Below the pieces are notes generated by a model. It saw nothing but the letters and a program-made list of their open reading frames with translations. It was not told where the DNA came from and ran no database searches. Positions 46,246-53,835 of a stretch of DNA of 64,000 nucleotides are shown here, piece by piece (the first letter of the stretch is position 1; each line of letters starts with the position of its first letter). Origin of the DNA: Sphingomonas sp. So64.6b (GTDB taxonomy: Bacteria > Pseudomonadota > Alphaproteobacteria > Sphingomonadales > Sphingomonadaceae); NCBI RefSeq assembly GCF_014171475.1, contig NZ_CP048817.1:434001-498000 (forward strand). Direction: 5' to 3'. The position numbers were made by a program, and so were the translations under genes.

Positions 46246-47165
46246 CTGTCTGAGCTGCACCCGGTTCCGCGGACACCAGGTTAGGCTACATTAGCCTGCT
46301 TCTCGAAGTTCATGGGGCTGAGATAGCCCAAGGTCGAGTGCCTACGTGTGGGGTTGTAGAAGCGCTCGATATAATCGAACACATCTGCGCGTGCCTGATT
46401 GAGAGAACGGTATGTTTTGCGCGCGATCCGTTCGGTCTTGAGCGAGGAGAAGAAGCTCTCCATCGCGGCATTGCCCCAAACGTTGCCTGAACGGCTCATC
46501 GAGCAAGTGACGCCGTTGTCGGCCATCAGGCGCTGGAACTGCTCGCTGGTATATTGGCTGCCCTGGTCCGAGTGATGCAGCAGGCGTCGGGCCTGCCACG
46601 TCGCCAGATCGCCATGACCAAGGCATCGGTGACGAGTTGCGCCGTCATCGCATCGCTCATCGACCAGCCGACGACACGGCGTGAGAACAGGTCGATGACG
46701 GCTGCAACCTATAGCCACCCTTCGGCCGTCCAGATGTAGGTGAAGTCTGCCACCCACTTCTGGTTCGGCGCATCGGCGGTAAACTGACGATCGAGCACGT
46801 TGCCGGCGATCATCGATCGCTGGCCTTCGTCCCTGGGCAGGCCGCGACGCCGGGGCGAGCCTTGAGACCATTGCGCGCATCAGTCATTCGACGCGGTGCA
46901 ACCCGCATGAAAGGCCTTCGGCCAGAAGATCATGCCAGACAAGCCGTGCGCCATAGGTGCGATAGCTGGAGATGAAGCTTGCGCGGACCTTGGCACCGAA
47001 CTCCTCGTCGCTACGGGCGCGGGCACTGGGCGCACGCACCAGCCAGGCGTGAAAGCCACTGCGGGAGACCCCGAGCGCCTCGCATATCCACGATTCAGGC
47101 CAGATCCCCCGGTGCTTCGCGATGAACGTGACGGATCGACTTAGCTGGAAGCCAGCTTCCTTGCG
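46246..47165 (-). mobile_element. IS3-family insertion sequence remnant
   Basis: The minus strand encodes pieces of an IS3-type transposase OrfB over this span. A terminal-repeat-like sequence is suggested at 46246-46275 beyond the C-terminus, but no matching inverted copy is visible near 47.2 kb and OrfA is missing, so the 5' end is deleted. It is inserted between the PRTase operon and the integrase gene. Confidence 0.75.
46281..47165 (-). pseudogene. Broken IS3-family transposase OrfB
   Basis: Reading leftward: FIAKHRGIWPESWICEALGVSRSGFHAWL and SSYRTYGARLVWHDL in one frame up to a stop after HRVE near 46894; then APNQKWVADFTYIWTAEGWL in another frame, ending at a TAG near 46710; then [41 protein letters not shown] and RFYNPTRRHSTLGYLSP in the frame ending at 46281. 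The DDE catalytic region is thus split over frames with at least two stops and shifts. It cannot make an active enzyme. Confidence 0.85.
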
Positions 47166-47284
47166 GCTTTCCGACCCAGACTGGTGGAAGCCCTGACAGC
47201 CAAAATCAGAGTTAATTTAGATTCTCAGATGGCGGGCTGTCGGTGACCAGGCCAACTTGATGAAGAGCTATCAGCTCACGAATT

Positions 47285-48454
47285 TTACGCGCTTTTAGCT
47301 TGCCTATGGAGATATTGGGCCCAGAGTTTCATAAGCCGGCGACGTTTGTCGAGGAAATCTGTTCGTCGATAAGCGGCCTCGACTCGATCCGGAATTCTGT
47401 GAGCCAACGCTTTGTCGGCAATCTCCTTTGGATATGTCGTTTTCTCAGCCGCCCAGTCCGTAAAGGTGCTGCGGAAGCCATGTACCGTGACGTCGGGCAA
47501 CCCTGCAGTCCTAAGCACTTTGGCTAGGCCCATATCTGAGATGGGCTTTTCACCATTTATGCTGAATATCAGTCCGACATCGCTCAAGCGTGCTTTCCAA
47601 CGCCTTTGCAAAATTTCAATCGCTTGGGGCGATAGCGGGACAGTGTGCGCCTCACGGGCCTTCATGCGATCAGCAGGAATCGACCAGAGCCCTGTAACCA
47701 TATCTATTTCGGCCCAAGTCGCGCCACGTGCCTCTCCTGAACGGCATGCAGTATAAATCAGGAATCGAAGTGTATCTCGGCCGACTGTGGCTACATCCGC
47801 CTCAAGCTTTTGAACAAGGCTTGGCGCGGCATCGAAAGGCAGCGCTTTGTAGTGGTTTGCGCGATCTGACTGCCGCGGAAGACCCTTGCGGACAGTCCGC
47901 AGAGAAGTCTCAGTCGATCGCCAGCGCTTCACATGCGCAAAATCTAGCACGGCCGCTATCCGCTGAAGTAGCCGACGTGCCGTGTCAGGAATTTTGAGCC
48001 AGATGGGCGCTAGAACATCACGAACTGCTGCGCTATCGATCTCATTTACCGGCTCGGAACCTATCATCGGGAACACATGCTGCTCGAAGCTCGCGAGCCA
48101 GTTTCTACGGCGGCGATCCTGCCAGCCGTCCTTTAGAGCATCGTAACATTCGCGCGCTGCAGCCTCGAATGTTGGGACTTGCCTCTCTTTTTTGGGTGCC
48201 GCTGAGGCAGTCTCGCTCGCTTCTCTGAAGTGCCGACCCTTTTTTATCTTCTGACGAAGTTCATGGGCCGCAAGACGGGCTTCATCAAGGCTGACCTCTC
48301 GCACTGTCCCGAGGCCAAAATCCTGGCGCTTGCCGTGGTGCTGAACACGCAAAATCCAAAAACGCGCGCCTGTAGGCCTCACCAAAAGACAGAGGCCGAG
48401 TCTGTCCGTGTGAAGGCCGGGCTTAGCGTGTTTAACTTTCAAAGCGGTCAGCAT
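47285..48454 (-). CDS. int: P4-type tyrosine integrase
   Basis: 389 residues from the ATG at 48454 (MLTALKVKHAKPGLHTDRLGLCLLVRPTGARFW), the usual start of DUF4102/P4-type integrases; an ATG at 48499 would add 15 unusual residues. Catalytic residues are visible: Arg238 (YTACRSGEARGATW), His325 and Arg328 (VHGFRSTF), His352 (LAHR) and Tyr362 (EAAYRRTD). The protein appears intact. It lies about 150 bases from the attachment core at 48607-48630 and would integrate and excise the element. Confidence 0.95.
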   Translation of the reverse strand: MLTALKVKHAKPGLHTDRLGLCLLVRPTGARFWILRVQHHGKRQDFGLGTVREVSLDEARLAAHELRQKIKKGRHFREASETASAAPKKERQVPTFEAAARECYDALKDGWQDRRRRNWLASFEQHVFPMIGSEPVNEIDSAAVRDVLAPIWLKIPDTARRLLQRIAAVLDFAHVKRWRSTETSLRTVRKGLPRQSDRANHYKALPFDAAPSLVQKLEADVATVGRDTLRFLIYTACRSGEARGATWAEIDMVTGLWSIPADRMKAREAHTVPLSPQAIEILQRRWKARLSDVGLIFSINGEKPISDMGLAKVLRTAGLPDVTVHGFRSTFTDWAAEKTTYPKEIADKALAHRIPDRVEAAYRRTDFLDKRRRLMKLWAQYLHRQAKSA

Positions 48455-48475
48455 GGTTATGTCCCGCAGCCAAAA

Positions 48476-48516
48476 TCGTCCCAACAATCGTCCCAACATA
48501 ATGTCGCGAATTCGCG
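48476..48516. promoter_or_regulatory. Direct repeats and palindrome upstream of int
   Basis: Two copies of TCGTCCCAACA (48476-48486 and 48488-48498) are spaced 12 bases apart and followed by a perfect palindrome CGCGAATTCGCG (48505-48516). They lie between the int start and the attachment core, where arm-type integrase sites, excisionase sites or an int operator are expected. Confidence 0.5.
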
Positions 48517-48606
48517 CGAGGCGGAACGAGTAGCTAAAATCTATATTTTCCTAAACTGCTTGTAAACAAGGAGAAAATGGACGCCCGCGAACCGCTGCGG
48601 ACGCAA

Positions 48607-48630
48607 GTTCGATCCCCCACGGCTCCACCA
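48607..48630 (+). other. Attachment core resembling the 3' end of a tRNA/tmRNA gene
   Basis: The sequence has a TTCGATC T-loop, a run of five C, and GGCTCCACCA at its end, as in the T arm and CCA end of tmRNA or tRNA-Ala genes. The T-stem 5' strand does not pair with the 3' strand, and no tRNA body precedes it, so this is only a duplicated 3' end left by site-specific integration. P4-type integrases typically use such sites. The intact gene should be at the other end of the element but was not found in the window. Confidence 0.7.
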
Positions 48631-48802
48631 TTCCTACAGATTTGCTGAAATCTCGCACTTTGCTCGGATGGAGGTTGGCCCCACGGGCCCATCGGTTCTT
48701 GTGAGACCGGCCGGAGCTTGAATTCGGCTGACGTTCCGCGCGCCATTGCGCTTGTCGTGAGCCGGCCGACAATGATCCGGCTCGCCGCCAAGAGGATCAC
48801 TC

Positions 48803-49279
48803 ATGCTAAGCCAGCCTGAACAGGCGATCCTGAATCTCGAGCAAGCACGCGAGTTGCGCGCTTCGGGCACTCCCTATCGGCAGATCGGCCGTCAGCTCGG
48901 TCTCACCTCCGGGCAACTCAGCCATATTCGTCGGACGCTGAAGCGGGAAAAGGGCGCGCGAACCCGACTGCGCTCGACCAACCGCCAGGCGACGGATCGC
49001 GATTTGCCGGTCAGTCAGTCCGTCCTGCCATATGGTCTACGGCACCGTCTCGCCGCATCGGGATATCGAACGCTCGGCGATCTGTCTGACCGACTTGCCG
49101 ACCCGGACTTTCCAGGACTCGAAACCATGCCCGGCATAGGCCCTCATAGGGCGCGGCTGGTGAAGCGCATGCTGGATCATTTTGGGCTGCTCCCCGGCCC
49201 AAGCGACTTGCAGGCCGAGATCGAGCGCATCTTTCCGGAATTCGGCGATGCGCGTCCGGGCGCGCCGGTAGCCCGCTAG
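48803..49279 (+). CDS. HTH plus helix-hairpin-helix protein, unknown function
   Basis: 158 residues. N-terminal HTH: NLEQARELRASGTPYRQIGRQLGLTSGQLSHIRRTLKRE. C-terminal HhH: LETMPGIGPHRARLVKRMLDHFGLLPG, preceded by YRTLGDLSDRLADPDF. Both parts suggest DNA binding. It is the first gene to the right of the attachment core and appears chromosomal. I do not recognise a named family. Confidence 0.75.
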   Translation: MLSQPEQAILNLEQARELRASGTPYRQIGRQLGLTSGQLSHIRRTLKREKGARTRLRSTNRQATDRDLPVSQSVLPYGLRHRLAASGYRTLGDLSDRLADPDFPGLETMPGIGPHRARLVKRMLDHFGLLPGPSDLQAEIERIFPEFGDARPGAPVAR

Positions 49280-49330
49280 TTGTAACCGCACCGCGCCACT
49301 GTATGTTGCGCCGCAGCGAAAGGAGGCCGT

Positions 49331-49909
49331 GTGCGGATTGCGATCATCGACGAAAGCCCCGCGCGCGCGGCGGTGATCGAGGAAGGCCTGCTTGATGCGG
49401 GCCTGAGCGACGTCGCGTTGTTCACCGATCGCCATGGCATTGTCGCCAGGCTCGAAGCGTTCGCACCGGACGTCGTGCTGATCAATCTGGCCAATCCGCA
49501 CCGTGACGAACTGGAGGAGTTGTTCGCCCTTTCGCGCGCGATGGCGCGCCCCGTGGCGATGTTCGTCGATCAAAGCGATGTCGCGGGGATCGAAGCGGCA
49601 ATCGATGCGGGGGTCTCGGCCTATGTGGTCGATGGTCTCAAGAAAGAGCGGATCCGGCCGATCCTCGAACTCGCGATTCGCCGCTTTCGCGCTTATTCGA
49701 GATTACGCACTGAACTCGACGAAGCGCGCAGTGCGCTGGCCGATCGTCGTGCGATCGATCAGGCCAAGGCGTTGTTGATGAAGAAGCGCGGGATCGACGA
49801 ACCTGCCGCCTATGCGGCACTGCGCAAGGCGGCGATGGATAGCGGGCGGCGTATTGGCGATGTCGCCGATGCGATCGTCACCGCCGACCGGTTGATGGGG
49901 GATTTATGA
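49331..49909 (+). CDS. nasT: Nitrate-responsive antiterminator NasT (receiver + ANTAR)
   Basis: 192 residues from a GTG directly after AAAGGAGGCC. Residues 1-115 form a pseudo-receiver (MRIAIIDESPARAAVIEEGLLDAG; VVLINLANPHRDELEELFALSRAMARPVAMFVDQSD; AGVSAYVVDGLKKERIRPIL). Residues 130-190 are an ANTAR domain (LADRRAIDQAKALLMKKRGIDEPAAYAALRKAAMDSGRRIGDVADAIV). NasT binds paired hexaloop stem-loops in the leader of nitrate genes and prevents termination; NasS holds it inactive without nitrate. It overlaps nasS (ATGA), and a candidate leader is at 51180-51287. Confidence 0.93.
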   Translation: MRIAIIDESPARAAVIEEGLLDAGLSDVALFTDRHGIVARLEAFAPDVVLINLANPHRDELEELFALSRAMARPVAMFVDQSDVAGIEAAIDAGVSAYVVDGLKKERIRPILELAIRRFRAYSRLRTELDEARSALADRRAIDQAKALLMKKRGIDEPAAYAALRKAAMDSGRRIGDVADAIVTADRLMGDL

Positions 49910-51123
49910 GCAACACGCCCCTCCGCATCGGTTTCCTGCCGCTGGTCGATGCCGCGCTGCCGATCCTCGCGCACGAACTGGGCTTTGCCGAAGCCGAGAA
50001 CATCGACCTGACGCTGGTGCGCGACATGAGCTGGGCGACGGTGTGCGACCGGCTGCTCTATGGCCATAGCGATGCGGCGCATCTGCTGGCGCCGCTTGCC
50101 ATCTCCACCACATTGGGCCTGGGCCGACCCGCGACGCCGCTGTCGGTGCCGTTCGTGCTTGGGCTGAACGGCAACGCGATTACGCTACGTCCCGATCTCG
50201 CGACGCAGGTCACGACGATCGGCGGGCCCGGCGACGTCGTGGCGATCGGCGCGAAGCTCGCCGCCATCGTCCGCGCGGCAAGGGCGGCGGGTAAACCGCT
50301 GCGCTTCGGCGTGGTGCATCGCTATTCGAGCCATAATTACATGCTGCGCTACTGGCTCGTCGGTTGCGGGATCGACCCGGACAGCGATGTCGAGATCGTG
50401 ACCGTCGCGCCGCCGTTTGCCGCCGACGCGCTGGCCGGCGGCGACGTCGATGGAATCTGCGTGGGCGAGCCGTGGAACAGCGTCGCGGTCGACCGCGGCG
50501 TCGGGGTGATCGTCGCGGTCACGTCGCAAATCTGGCTGCGCGGTGTGGAGAAGGTGCTGGCGATGCGCACCGCGCGGATGGAGGAGGACCCCGATCTCAC
50601 GCAAAGGCTGATCCGCGCGCTGTATCGCGCCGGCATCGCGTTCGTCGATCCGGCGCGGCTCGACGAAATCGCGGCGATCCTCGCCCGCCCCGAATATCTC
50701 GATGGGTCGGCGACGCTGATCGGACGCGCCATATCCGACCAGATATTGTTCGCGCGGGGTCATGCATCGATTCATGTGCCCGACTTCATGTTCCAGCACC
50801 GCGAGGCGGCGAACTTTCCCTGGGTCAGCCAGGCGGCGTGGCTCTATGCGCAAATGTGCATTGCCGGCCATGTGACGCCCAACGACGATGATTACCATGC
50901 GGCGCAGCATGTTTTCAGGCCGGATATCTATCGCGCGGCCTTGCGACCGCTAGGCGTGCCGCTGCCGGGGGCGAGTTCAAAACTGGAAGGCGGTATCGCC
51001 GAATCACTAGGCGTGGGTACGACACAGGGGCGGCTGATCCTCGGTGCCGACCGCTTTTTCGATGCGCGCAGTTTCGATCCGGACGCGCTGGATCAGTATC
51101 TTAGGGAGGTCAGGCAGCGCTAA
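49906..51123 (+). CDS. nasS: Nitrate sensor NasS (NrtA-like)
   Basis: 405 residues of the NrtA/NasS periplasmic-binding fold but without a signal peptide: LRIGFLPLVDAALPILAHELGFAEAENIDLTLVRDMSWATVCDRLLYGHSDAAHLLAPLAIS, then GKPLRFGVVHRYSSHNYMLRYWLVGCGI and GGDVDGICVGEPWNSVAVDRGVGV. The cytoplasmic location fits the sensor NasS that binds nitrate and releases NasT. It is translationally coupled to nasT. Confidence 0.93.
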   Translation: MSNTPLRIGFLPLVDAALPILAHELGFAEAENIDLTLVRDMSWATVCDRLLYGHSDAAHLLAPLAISTTLGLGRPATPLSVPFVLGLNGNAITLRPDLATQVTTIGGPGDVVAIGAKLAAIVRAARAAGKPLRFGVVHRYSSHNYMLRYWLVGCGIDPDSDVEIVTVAPPFAADALAGGDVDGICVGEPWNSVAVDRGVGVIVAVTSQIWLRGVEKVLAMRTARMEEDPDLTQRLIRALYRAGIAFVDPARLDEIAAILARPEYLDGSATLIGRAISDQILFARGHASIHVPDFMFQHREAANFPWVSQAAWLYAQMCIAGHVTPNDDDYHAAQHVFRPDIYRAALRPLGVPLPGASSKLEGGIAESLGVGTTQGRLILGADRFFDARSFDPDALDQYLREVRQR

Positions 51124-51179
51124 TTGCGCTGCACTGCAAAAAAACTCTTGCATCGTGCCGCCATAGCCGTCAGCTTTGT

Positions 51180-51211
51180 ATCCGACCGCTGGATCGCTGC
51201 AACGAGGTAGC
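51180..51211 (+). promoter_or_regulatory. Tandem ANTAR-type stem-loops in the nitrate operon leader
   Basis: The second stem-loop is clear: GCTGC (51196-51200), hexaloop AACGAG (51201-51206), GTAGC (51207-51211), with A at loop position 1 and G at position 4 as required by ANTAR proteins. The first is weaker: ATCC (51180-51183), loop GACCGCT containing ACCGCT with the same A/G spacing, GGAT (51191-51194). NasT is encoded just upstream. The stem-loops precede the terminator at 51243-51287. Confidence 0.6.
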
Positions 51212-51242
51212 ACCCGGCATCACCGAAAATTTGGCAAAGTCG

Positions 51243-51287
51243 CCGTCCGGCACCGTTTCGCAAAACGGTCGTCGCGGCGGCTTTTTT
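51243..51287 (+). terminator. Leader terminator upstream of the nitrate transporter gene
   Basis: An inner stem ACCGTTT/AAACGGT (51252-51269) sits inside outer GCC-rich arms ending GGCGGC, followed by six T (51282-51287). It lies between the ANTAR stem-loops and the ATG at 51314, so it is placed to stop transcription unless NasT is bound. This is the usual layout for NasT-controlled attenuation. Confidence 0.75.
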
Positions 51288-51313
51288 GCGTTTGCTCGAA
51301 GGGGATCGGGACG

Positions 51314-52618
51314 ATGACGCAGTTGCAGGCGACGCTGGAGCGGGGGCTCGATGGAAGTCCGCTCGACCCAGTGATGGCACCGATACAGACGAAAAATGGG
51401 ACAAAGGCGAAAGACGGCGGCTTCTGGCAGGCCGGCCATCGCCCGACCCTGATCGCGGCTTTTCTCTATTTCGATCTCGCCTTCATGGTGTGGGTGTTGC
51501 TCGGCCCGCTCGCGCCGATCATCGCGAGCGACCTCGGCCTGACGCCCGCGCAGAAAGGATTGATGGTCGCCGTCCCCACATTGGCCGGGGCGATCCTGCG
51601 GCTGGTCAACGGCGTGCTGGTCGATCGCATCGGCCCCAAAAGAACCGGTACGATCGGGCAGGTGATCGTGATCGGCGGCCTGACGACGGCCTGGGCGCTG
51701 GGCATCAACAGCTATGGCGGCACGCTTGCGGTCGGTGTCGTGCTGGGCTTTGCCGGGGCGAGTTTTGCGGTCGCGCTGCCGCTCGCCAGCCGCTGGTATC
51801 CGCCCGAACATCAGGGCAAGGCGATGGGCATTGCCGGGATGGGCAATTCCGGCACCGTGCTCGCCGCATTGTTCGCGCCGGTGCTGGCCAAGCTGTTCGG
51901 CTGGAACGCGGTGTTCGGCCTGGCGGTGATCCCGCTGACGGCGGTACTGGTCTATTATCAGATCGCGGCGAAGGATTCGCCGAGCCAGCCCGCGCCCAAG
52001 CCGGTCACGGCATATCTCGCGGTACTCAAGGAACGCGACGCCTGGTGGTTCATGCTGTTCTATGGCGTGACGTTCGGCGGATTTGTCGGCCTGTCGGCCA
52101 GCCTCTCGATCTATTTCACCGACCGTTTCGCTTTGACCCCGGTGGCTGCCGGATACTGCACCGCCGCCGCGGTATTTGCCGGATCGCTGGTACGCCCCTT
52201 TGGCGGTGCCTTGGCTGACAAGATCGGCGGGATCAGGACGCTGACCGGGGTTTATGCGCTGGCCGGTGTAACCCTCGTGGCGATCAGCACTGCACCGGCG
52301 TCGATCGTACTGACTCTGGCATTGTTCCTGTTGGTCATGGCGACGTTGGGCGCCGGCAATGGTGCCGTGTTCCAGCTCGTGCCGCAGCGCTTTCGCAGCG
52401 AGATCGGCGTGATGACCGGGCTGGTCGGTTTCGGCGGCGGCGTCGGTGGTTTCTACCTCGCCTCGTCGCTCGGTTTCGCCAAACAATTGACCGGCAGCAC
52501 CTCGACCGGCTTCCTGATCTTCGCCGGGCTGGCGTTCGTCGCGCTGGTCGGATTGTCGATCGTCAAGCAGCGCTGGCGCTCGACCTGGGGCGCGGCACTC
52601 GACGGGGTGCGGATCTGA
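51314..52618 (+). CDS. narK: MFS nitrate transporter (NarK/NasA type)
   Basis: 434 residues from the ATG at 51314, after the leader terminator. Twelve TM segments are expected, beginning FLYFDLAFMVWVLLGPLAPIIASDLGL. The NNP-family nitrate signatures are present in GFAGASFAVALPLASRWYPPEHQGKAMGIAGMGNSGTVLAALFAP and RFRSEIGVMTGLVGFGGGVGGFYL. It imports nitrate (or exchanges nitrate and nitrite). It is coupled to the porin gene (TGATG). Confidence 0.93.
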   Translation: MTQLQATLERGLDGSPLDPVMAPIQTKNGTKAKDGGFWQAGHRPTLIAAFLYFDLAFMVWVLLGPLAPIIASDLGLTPAQKGLMVAVPTLAGAILRLVNGVLVDRIGPKRTGTIGQVIVIGGLTTAWALGINSYGGTLAVGVVLGFAGASFAVALPLASRWYPPEHQGKAMGIAGMGNSGTVLAALFAPVLAKLFGWNAVFGLAVIPLTAVLVYYQIAAKDSPSQPAPKPVTAYLAVLKERDAWWFMLFYGVTFGGFVGLSASLSIYFTDRFALTPVAAGYCTAAAVFAGSLVRPFGGALADKIGGIRTLTGVYALAGVTLVAISTAPASIVLTLALFLLVMATLGAGNGAVFQLVPQRFRSEIGVMTGLVGFGGGVGGFYLASSLGFAKQLTGSTSTGFLIFAGLAFVALVGLSIVKQRWRSTWGAALDGVRI

Positions 52619-53835
52619 TGCGCACCGCGATCCTGCCAATGCTGGTAGCCGGGCTGGTCTCGACGCCAGCCCTTGCCGACCCACTTGTCCTGAAACCGAT
52701 CGTCGACGCGCGGCTGCGCTACGAGCATGTCGATCAGGCGCCGCTGCCCAGCGACGCCGACGCGGTCACGGCACGGATCCGCGCCGGGTTTGAGGCGATA
52801 TCGGGCGACTTCACGCTGCTCGCCGAAAGCGAAGCGGTGCTGGCAATCAACCCGGCCTATAATAGCGGGCTGAACGGCAAGACCCGCTACCCGATCGTTC
52901 CCGATCCGCAGAATGTCGAACTCAATCGGCTACAGCTCCAGTATCGCGGCCTGCCCGCCACGATCGTTACCGTGGGGCGTCAGCGCATCAACCTTGATGA
53001 CCAGCGCTTCGTTGGATCGGTCGGCTGGCGCGACAATGAACAGACGTTCGATGCCGCGCGAGTCGAATGGTCGGGGATCAAAAACCTCAAGGCCGATGTT
53101 ACCTATGCCTGGGATACCCGCACCATTTGGGGGATCGATGGCGGCAACCGGTTCGGGCTGGCGCGCTATCAGGGGATCGGCGGCGACAATATCTTCGCGA
53201 CGCTCGCTTACAAGGCCCGGTTGGGCACGCTGACTGGCTTTGCCTATCTGATTGACCAGGACAGGCCGCTGGTGCTGGGCAACAGCAGCCAGACCTATGG
53301 CGCGCGTTTTGCCGGCGCGCTGCCGCTGTCTAAAACCATCAAGCTAAACTACGTCGCCAGCTATGCGCGGCAAAGCGACTATGCCCGCAACCCCAACCGT
53401 TATGCCGCAAGCTATTATGCGGCGGATGTCGCACTCGACGTGAAGGCGTTCAAGGTTGGCGGCGGGTATGAGGTGCTCGGCGCGGACAATGGCCTCACCC
53501 TGACCAGCTTCCAGACGCCGCTCGCCACGCTGCACAAATTCAATGGCTGGGCCGACAAGTTCCTCGTCACTCCGCCGAATGGTCTGCGCGATGCCTATGG
53601 ATCGGTCGGTTATGGCTGGAAGAAGCAGGGGCCGTTCGATGCGATCGCTCTCACCGCTGCCTATCATCGTTTCGACAGCGACCGGCTCGGCCAGCATTAT
53701 GGCGATGAGATCGACGTTCAGGCATCGCTGAAACGCGGCCGCTACACCGCATTGGTCAAATATGCCGATTACGATGCGGACCGTTTCGCGACCGATACCA
53801 GCAAATTATGGCTCTCCCTGGAGTGGGCAATATGA
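52618..53835 (+). CDS. Alginate-export-family outer-membrane porin
   Basis: 405 residues with a signal peptide (residues 1-20, cleavage near ALA-DP). The body consists of alternating short beta-strands (VDARLRYEHVDQAP; TARIRAGFEAISGDFTLLAESEAV; ATIVTVGRQRINLDDQRFVGSVGWRDNEQTFDAARVEW) and ends in a C-terminal strand LWLSLEWAI. This is the AlgE-like porin family often found in sphingomonad nitrate operons; a nitrate-permeable channel is inferred from context. It overlaps nirB (ATGA). Confidence 0.85.
   Translation: MRTAILPMLVAGLVSTPALADPLVLKPIVDARLRYEHVDQAPLPSDADAVTARIRAGFEAISGDFTLLAESEAVLAINPAYNSGLNGKTRYPIVPDPQNVELNRLQLQYRGLPATIVTVGRQRINLDDQRFVGSVGWRDNEQTFDAARVEWSGIKNLKADVTYAWDTRTIWGIDGGNRFGLARYQGIGGDNIFATLAYKARLGTLTGFAYLIDQDRPLVLGNSSQTYGARFAGALPLSKTIKLNYVASYARQSDYARNPNRYAASYYAADVALDVKAFKVGGGYEVLGADNGLTLTSFQTPLATLHKFNGWADKFLVTPPNGLRDAYGSVGYGWKKQGPFDAIALTAAYHRFDSDRLGQHYGDEIDVQASLKRGRYTALVKYADYDADRFATDTSKLWLSLEWAI

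Larger units (their letters stand above)
30577..48630. mobile_element. Mosaic integrative element (approximate extent)
   Basis: The segment combines a sphingomonad/alphaproteobacterial integrative-element backbone (DUF2958, ParB, MucR, DUF736, relaxase, CopG, AlpA-like HTH), metabolic/conflict cargo, an IS remnant and a P4-type integrase next to a tRNA/tmRNA-like 3' end at 48607-48630. No trb/vir/tra transfer genes or coupling protein are present, so it is at most mobilizable. The right end is set by the attachment core. The left end is uncertain and lies somewhere in 29416-30576, or further left if the flagellar locus is also imported. Confidence 0.65.

Noticed and set aside
48541..48630. 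Intact tRNA or tmRNA gene
   Set aside because: Only the 3' end is tRNA-like. The T-stem does not pair and no D arm, anticodon arm or tag-coding part is present.
51170..52684. 504-codon minus-strand frame
   Set aside because: Antisense to the nitrate transporter, which has clear NarK motifs and an upstream leader.
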